NCBI GenBank assembly: GCA_037576215.1
Contig: JBANDB010000009.1
Location: 3,410,001 to 3,474,000, forward strand
Source: Armillaria gallica
Lineage: Eukaryota; Basidiomycota; Agaricomycetes; Agaricales; Physalacriaceae
Length of the DNA: 64,000 nt
Reading direction: 5' to 3'
The notes beneath the pieces are model-generated. The model made no database searches and was not told the origin of the DNA. It worked only from the letters and a program-made list of their open reading frames with translations. How positions within the stretch are numbered: position 1 is the first letter of the stretch; every line of letters starts with the position of its first letter. Below are positions 59,801 through 64,000 of the stretch, in pieces. The position numbers and the translations under genes are program-made.

Positions 59801-62800
59801 GAGATGTTTGACAGTTATGAGGCATATCGGGATCGTGTCGACGACTTCCAATGCAGAGCAGATTGCAAGATGAACATTTCATCCTACACAGTGCCACATT
59901 TGACTTTAAATCAATATGCGCATTATCGAATGCGCGATTCAATTCCGTAATCGCTGCATGTGTCGCTGTAAATCGGGATAAGTTTGACTCAATCCATACC
60001 CGAACACGGTTAACCCTCAAATCAGCAAGCCTCTGTAAATGCTGCTCTAATGCTTCAGCCCATTCACTGTCAGGGAGTTCTTGTCGATGATCCTTGTACT
60101 GCCAAGAAGAACACAGACGTGCCAGGATGGATTCGCGTTCTGCCGATGGCTTACCAGAAAGGTCGAGCAGAAAGCGGGAGTCGCTGTCTTCGCTATCGAT
60201 CAAGACGTCTGTGTCAAGATTCTACTCCCATATATATGAGCACGCTCAGAGAAGATCCAAGGGCTCACCTTCAAAGGCTCAATTTCTGGGTCTATCTCAG
60301 TATAGCCATACATCAATGCATTTGGCATCATTGCCAACAAGCGTTGTGCACGGTGAGCAACAAGACTCTCTAGAATTAAAAATTTGGCTCTGAGTGTTTC
60401 GTCCTATACATTGCTTACGTGAGAGTGCGCCCCAGTCATTTGCCTTGACAAACATGAGAAAAACAGGTATGCGCAGGAATTAACGCTGACCTTGAGCTTC
60501 GCCATTAGCGTCTTCAGCGTAAGCAAAAATTCACCGGCAGCAGGATGGGTAAGAACTTGCTGATCCAGTCGCTTTCGAAGCGCAAAAAACAAGCTATAGA
60601 AACTCTTTGATTCGATGATCGGCCACGGGACAATATTCAGTCGTCCAGAGTGAAGGCGAGAAATGAAGTTGGCATCTTGTTCATCCTGAACAATTTGCTA
60701 GTAGCCAGATGTACTGTCAAAAAGGAGCAGCAAAGAATTTCAGAAAGACAAACCTGAAACTTGGTTGAAAACCTACAGAAAGTGGTTAAGATTTCGTAGA
60801 TATAAAGTCAATTATGACATACTCTTTAACGATCTCTCCTTTGTCTATATCCGTAACATCCTGCAGTATATATCTTGGATTCAGATGTACGCGACAAGAC
60901 GCTCATATGCCATACCTTAATTATGATGACTAATGTTGATTGAAAGAGCGATGGATTCGCCGCAGGATCGAGGACCGTAGAAGATGACTGGAAAGACTGG
61001 AACAGGCCTGTAATATCCCTCGACAAAGCAAAGTTGTTTCGAAAGAGAACCTGCCAAAATGTTTCAGCAAACCATCGCTGATCAGGGTCATTTTCATACC
61101 AAGTTGGATATGGCAGTATTGAACAAAACTAATAGAGTGTCTTCTTGTGTGGAGCGCTCGATACTGTGAACACCTATAGAGATGAAGATCAAACTTCGAG
61201 AGAAGGTACAAAAGAAACTAAAATAACTGACCTTCGAAGTCGAGTGCAACTATTAGGGCGTCGTCCGTCGGCGTGACGGATAGCCATACACCCTCTGCGA
61301 GAGCAGTAGATTGTGAAAACCATGATTGTCAACAAAAACACACTGCCTGACCTGTTGTCCTCATTGCGCTACCCGCAAAAGACGAGTCTACGAGGTGGTT
61401 TAGAGTATAGCTTTTCCCTACCGATTGTTCGCCTATAGTCCTGTTGTATAAGTGATGGGAAGATGCATTGATGACACGCTTACCCATAGAGGAGACGACT
61501 CTGACGGGCTGAAATTCATCGTCTCAGCCACTGGTTACTTGTAACAACAACATTTCATCGTACCTTCTTGGCCATGTATGATTGAAAGACTGATTCATAC
61601 CATCCAAGCGAAACACTGTCCACGATTTTTCCAACCTCAGCACCGAGAAGGGATTTTTCCCATTCCATGGATACAACACCATCCTTCAGTGGCAAGAACC
61701 GGTTCTCGCGTGTGATGGCGATGTGAATGGGAATTAAACATATAAGATTAACAAGCCATGCCCCCAGCGGGACCTGCGAAACTGGGTAGATATCCGCGTC
61801 CGTGATAGACGAGACGAAATCGGAAAGCGGCACGGCCCGGACTTCGATATTTTTCAGGACGTCATTTGTCGGCTTGCGAGTCCGTAGTTCGAAGGATTGT
61901 ACCATATCAGTGAAGTGAGGTGCAAATTTCTCGTGATCACGATCCGTCGTAAAGGTCAGCGTTTTCTGCGCTGGGCTCCCACTGTCTGAACTGACAGAAT
62001 GCTGTATCGCCGCTACAACAGGGAAACGTGTCCAGACATCCGAAAAGCATTCAATCAGAGAGTTATGGCGAGTTGTACCATGGTCGTCCTTCCTGTGAGA
62101 GCTCCCGTTACTACCCTTCTCTTTGAATTGGAACTCGGTGATCTTTTTTGTAATATCCAGCACGACAGAGTGGCAAGACTGAGAGGAACCATTCAGGCCA
62201 ATAAGGTGAACACAATTTTTATTGACGAAGGAGGTGAGAACGGCCGACTCCGGGAAACCGTCGGGAAGTTGAAGGGAGATTTCGTGGCTCGATCCGAACA
62301 TGGTCCAGTGATAGGCATGCAAAGTAGTGTGATCATCATGCGAATACGCGAGGAACAGACAGGCACCGTCAGGCGAAGAATAAACTGTAGTCGGAAGGGA
62401 ATCCAAAGTTAGAGCGGCCGGCCTTTGTGACATAAATCAGACTTGATCTACACTCTAAAGCTAGACATGTCTACCTGAACTGTTGGGTAATTAAAGAAAA
62501 AACCCGAGCTTGGCGCCCACTGTCAATCAACAGTATCTCCTCGGTGCCACAGACGAAACAGGCATGGCATATCGAGACGGAGGGTGAGGCATACCAGGTT
62601 GCGATGTTGACAGCGCTGCCCCAGCCTTGTATGGTGTCGTACGTTTCGTCGAAGACGAAGAGATGTAACTGAGGCAACGGATCAGTAATTCGCAAGTGCA
62701 TGCCTTGACGTGTCTTCTGACCTTTGATGAGGCGCACAGTAGAAGCATCCGCTTGGTCTCCTCGTAGGCGATAATCAAGTTATCGCCCAGCTTATCTTTG

Positions 62801-64000
62801 TGAAGGACCTTTCTGGGGTGATTTCTCCGTATGACGTTCTCCAGTGTCGAAAGATTCTCCAAGTAGATGTTCAGGTTGTCTCGACCATCATCAATAACAA
62901 GTAGGCATTTACTGGTCGTGACCATATGCATATACCTGGATGATCAGTATTAGATTCCATGTATATACATTGAAAATAACTGTACACTCACAAGATTCGT
63001 GATGTCAGAGGAAGAGCAAAGGAGGTGCTTAATCGTAGATCCGATACGTGTGGAGTTGGTACAAAGGAGGAATCCATCTGGATGTGATGTCGATGATCTT
63101 CAGGCAGACTGAGGGCATGCACTGTATATTCCATGGTCGCTTCGATGCGCTCAGTCATTGAACCGGTGATTTGATACTCCTTGGGCCCTGATACTATACG
63201 TGAGCAAGGATTACACGTCTTCGAGAATTGCATACTGTATATACGTTCGACCACCTCGATTGTATCAATCATTAAGGAATAGCTATTATATTCATCAGCT
63301 TCATCATGCTTCGTCAATCGAAGTACTCACGGTTCTCCTTGATTTTCTTGTTCAATGTCGGCAATAAATTCCTCTCGCGACCTTATCTCCCGATTCTCCT
63401 GCCGACTCTGAGCAGCTCGATTGATCTGAACTTTACAAGACTGTTCTTGCACCACCGAAGCCCTGCCGATGAGCTTTTTCAACATGTTACCGATATTCTT
63501 CTGGAAGTAAGCATTCACGATTTCCAGAACATTCGTTATCGACTCTTGAAGAAGAGGTTCGTCCCCGAGAATTTCTTCAAGCGATGAAAGGAACTGCGCA
63601 TCAGTCATATCCATCTTCTGTTCGGATAAATACCGCGACTCTGACATGGGCTTGTCGGAGCGGAACAGAGAAGTAAGGAAGACGCAACAAAAGATAGTAA
63701 ACCTTGAGGCGGGTCTTTCTCCAGAGAAGACAGCGAGTCCTCTTTGTCTGTTGAAAATATTTTCGTAACCAGTTCCTGCCGCACGTCTTCAGTAAGGCCG
63801 GACTCCCGTTCCATGCATCGTACAACAAGAATTTTCCTTTTCAAAGTCTGGAACGGAGCAGGAGTGACAGACTGCAGACTCTTATGGTCCAGCATCTTGT
63901 CGAGCTCTCCGCGAAATGACGGATACACGGAGAGAAAACGGTTTAACGCTTCTGTAGCGGAATGGTAAACCGAGGATAGATCGTGACAAGTACAGAGATA
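56870..64000 (-). CDS. Giant GBP/VLIG-like GTPase with Cys/His-rich modules and C-terminal vWA domain (5' end beyond window)
   Basis: This multi-exon gene continues past the right edge. Exons at about 61.6-63.9 kb encode long, regular N-terminal segments of beta-propeller-like texture (weak call). The GTPase core follows: P-loop GEQSVGKSYTLNHLVDSSF (about 61380-61433) and DFEG (about 61235), resembling GBP and VLIG G1 and G3 motifs. Next come helical exons (ALRKRLDQQVLTHPAAGEFL), then a series of Cys/His clusters: MPHNCQTSHQCTKPCEF, CIVPSHQDHDIHICDN and MMCNLVCKDMGRHAHVDYC. The C-terminus (56870-57720) is a vWA domain with FTLIDLNRSSSMS, TGGGTDYDIALRDA and TPIVILLSDGECSVEDETV, ending KLSLESRSR. 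The first MIDAS position reads Asn (NRSSS) rather than the usual Asp. No full homologue is recognised. The exact exon chain is partly uncertain. Confidence 0.85.

Noticed and set aside
1..64000. CRISPR arrays, insertion sequences, phage genes or long terminal repeats.
   Set aside because: No repeat-spacer pattern, transposase or reverse transcriptase motif was seen. The genome type is eukaryotic.

Overview
The window looks like nuclear DNA of a filamentous basidiomycete, most likely an Agaricomycete. Genes lie on both strands and are split by many GT-AG introns of about 50-60 nt. The gene set is fungal: TOR kinase, INO80 subunit ARP8, Sec1, the PKA regulatory subunit, a chitin deacetylase and a dual-targeted carnitine acetyltransferase. 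There is no sign of an operon, phage or CRISPR array. Nearly every gene had to be assembled from exons across frames, so gene bounds are firmer than individual splice sites.

Layout. 1-11 kb: a RING-finger gene (+), ARP8 (-), then a sparse stretch with exons of one or two unrecognised genes (8.0-10.5 kb). 11.0-19.8 kb: the TOR kinase gene (-), with an intron-bearing tRNA-Pro(AGG) just ahead of its start codon. 20.9-30.5 kb: an M20 amidohydrolase (+), a DnaJ/DnaJ-X co-chaperone (-), a disordered hypothetical protein (-), a very small two-exon gene (+) and a coiled-coil hypothetical (-). 32.4-44.3 kb: a secretory and cell-surface block with a GH47 alpha-mannosidase, two tandem glycine-rich membrane-protein paralogues, a carnitine acetyltransferase (-) and a serine/threonine-rich CE4 chitin deacetylase. 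44.8-55.7 kb: Sec1 (-), a PARP-E2 fusion (+) sharing a short divergent promoter with Sec1, the PKA regulatory subunit (+) and a TatD nuclease (+). 56.3 kb: a second, inverted tRNA-Pro. 56.9 kb to the right edge: the 3' part of a very large gene (-) for a GBP/VLIG-like GTPase with cysteine/histidine-rich modules and a C-terminal von Willebrand A domain.

The observations most worth following are the giant GTPase-vWA protein, the PARP-E2 fusion with a SUMO-interaction-like N-terminus, four GC-AG introns in one metallopeptidase gene, the tandem glycine-rich paralogues with a GT-to-GC donor change at one shared intron, and six single-base frameshifts confined to 35.6-44.2 kb, which may be real decay or a local assembly problem.

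Functionally, TOR, PKA-R and ARP8 point to nutrient signalling and chromatin control. Sec1, GH47, CE4 and the glycine-rich pair point to secretion and wall building. The clustering is probably not an operon-like unit.
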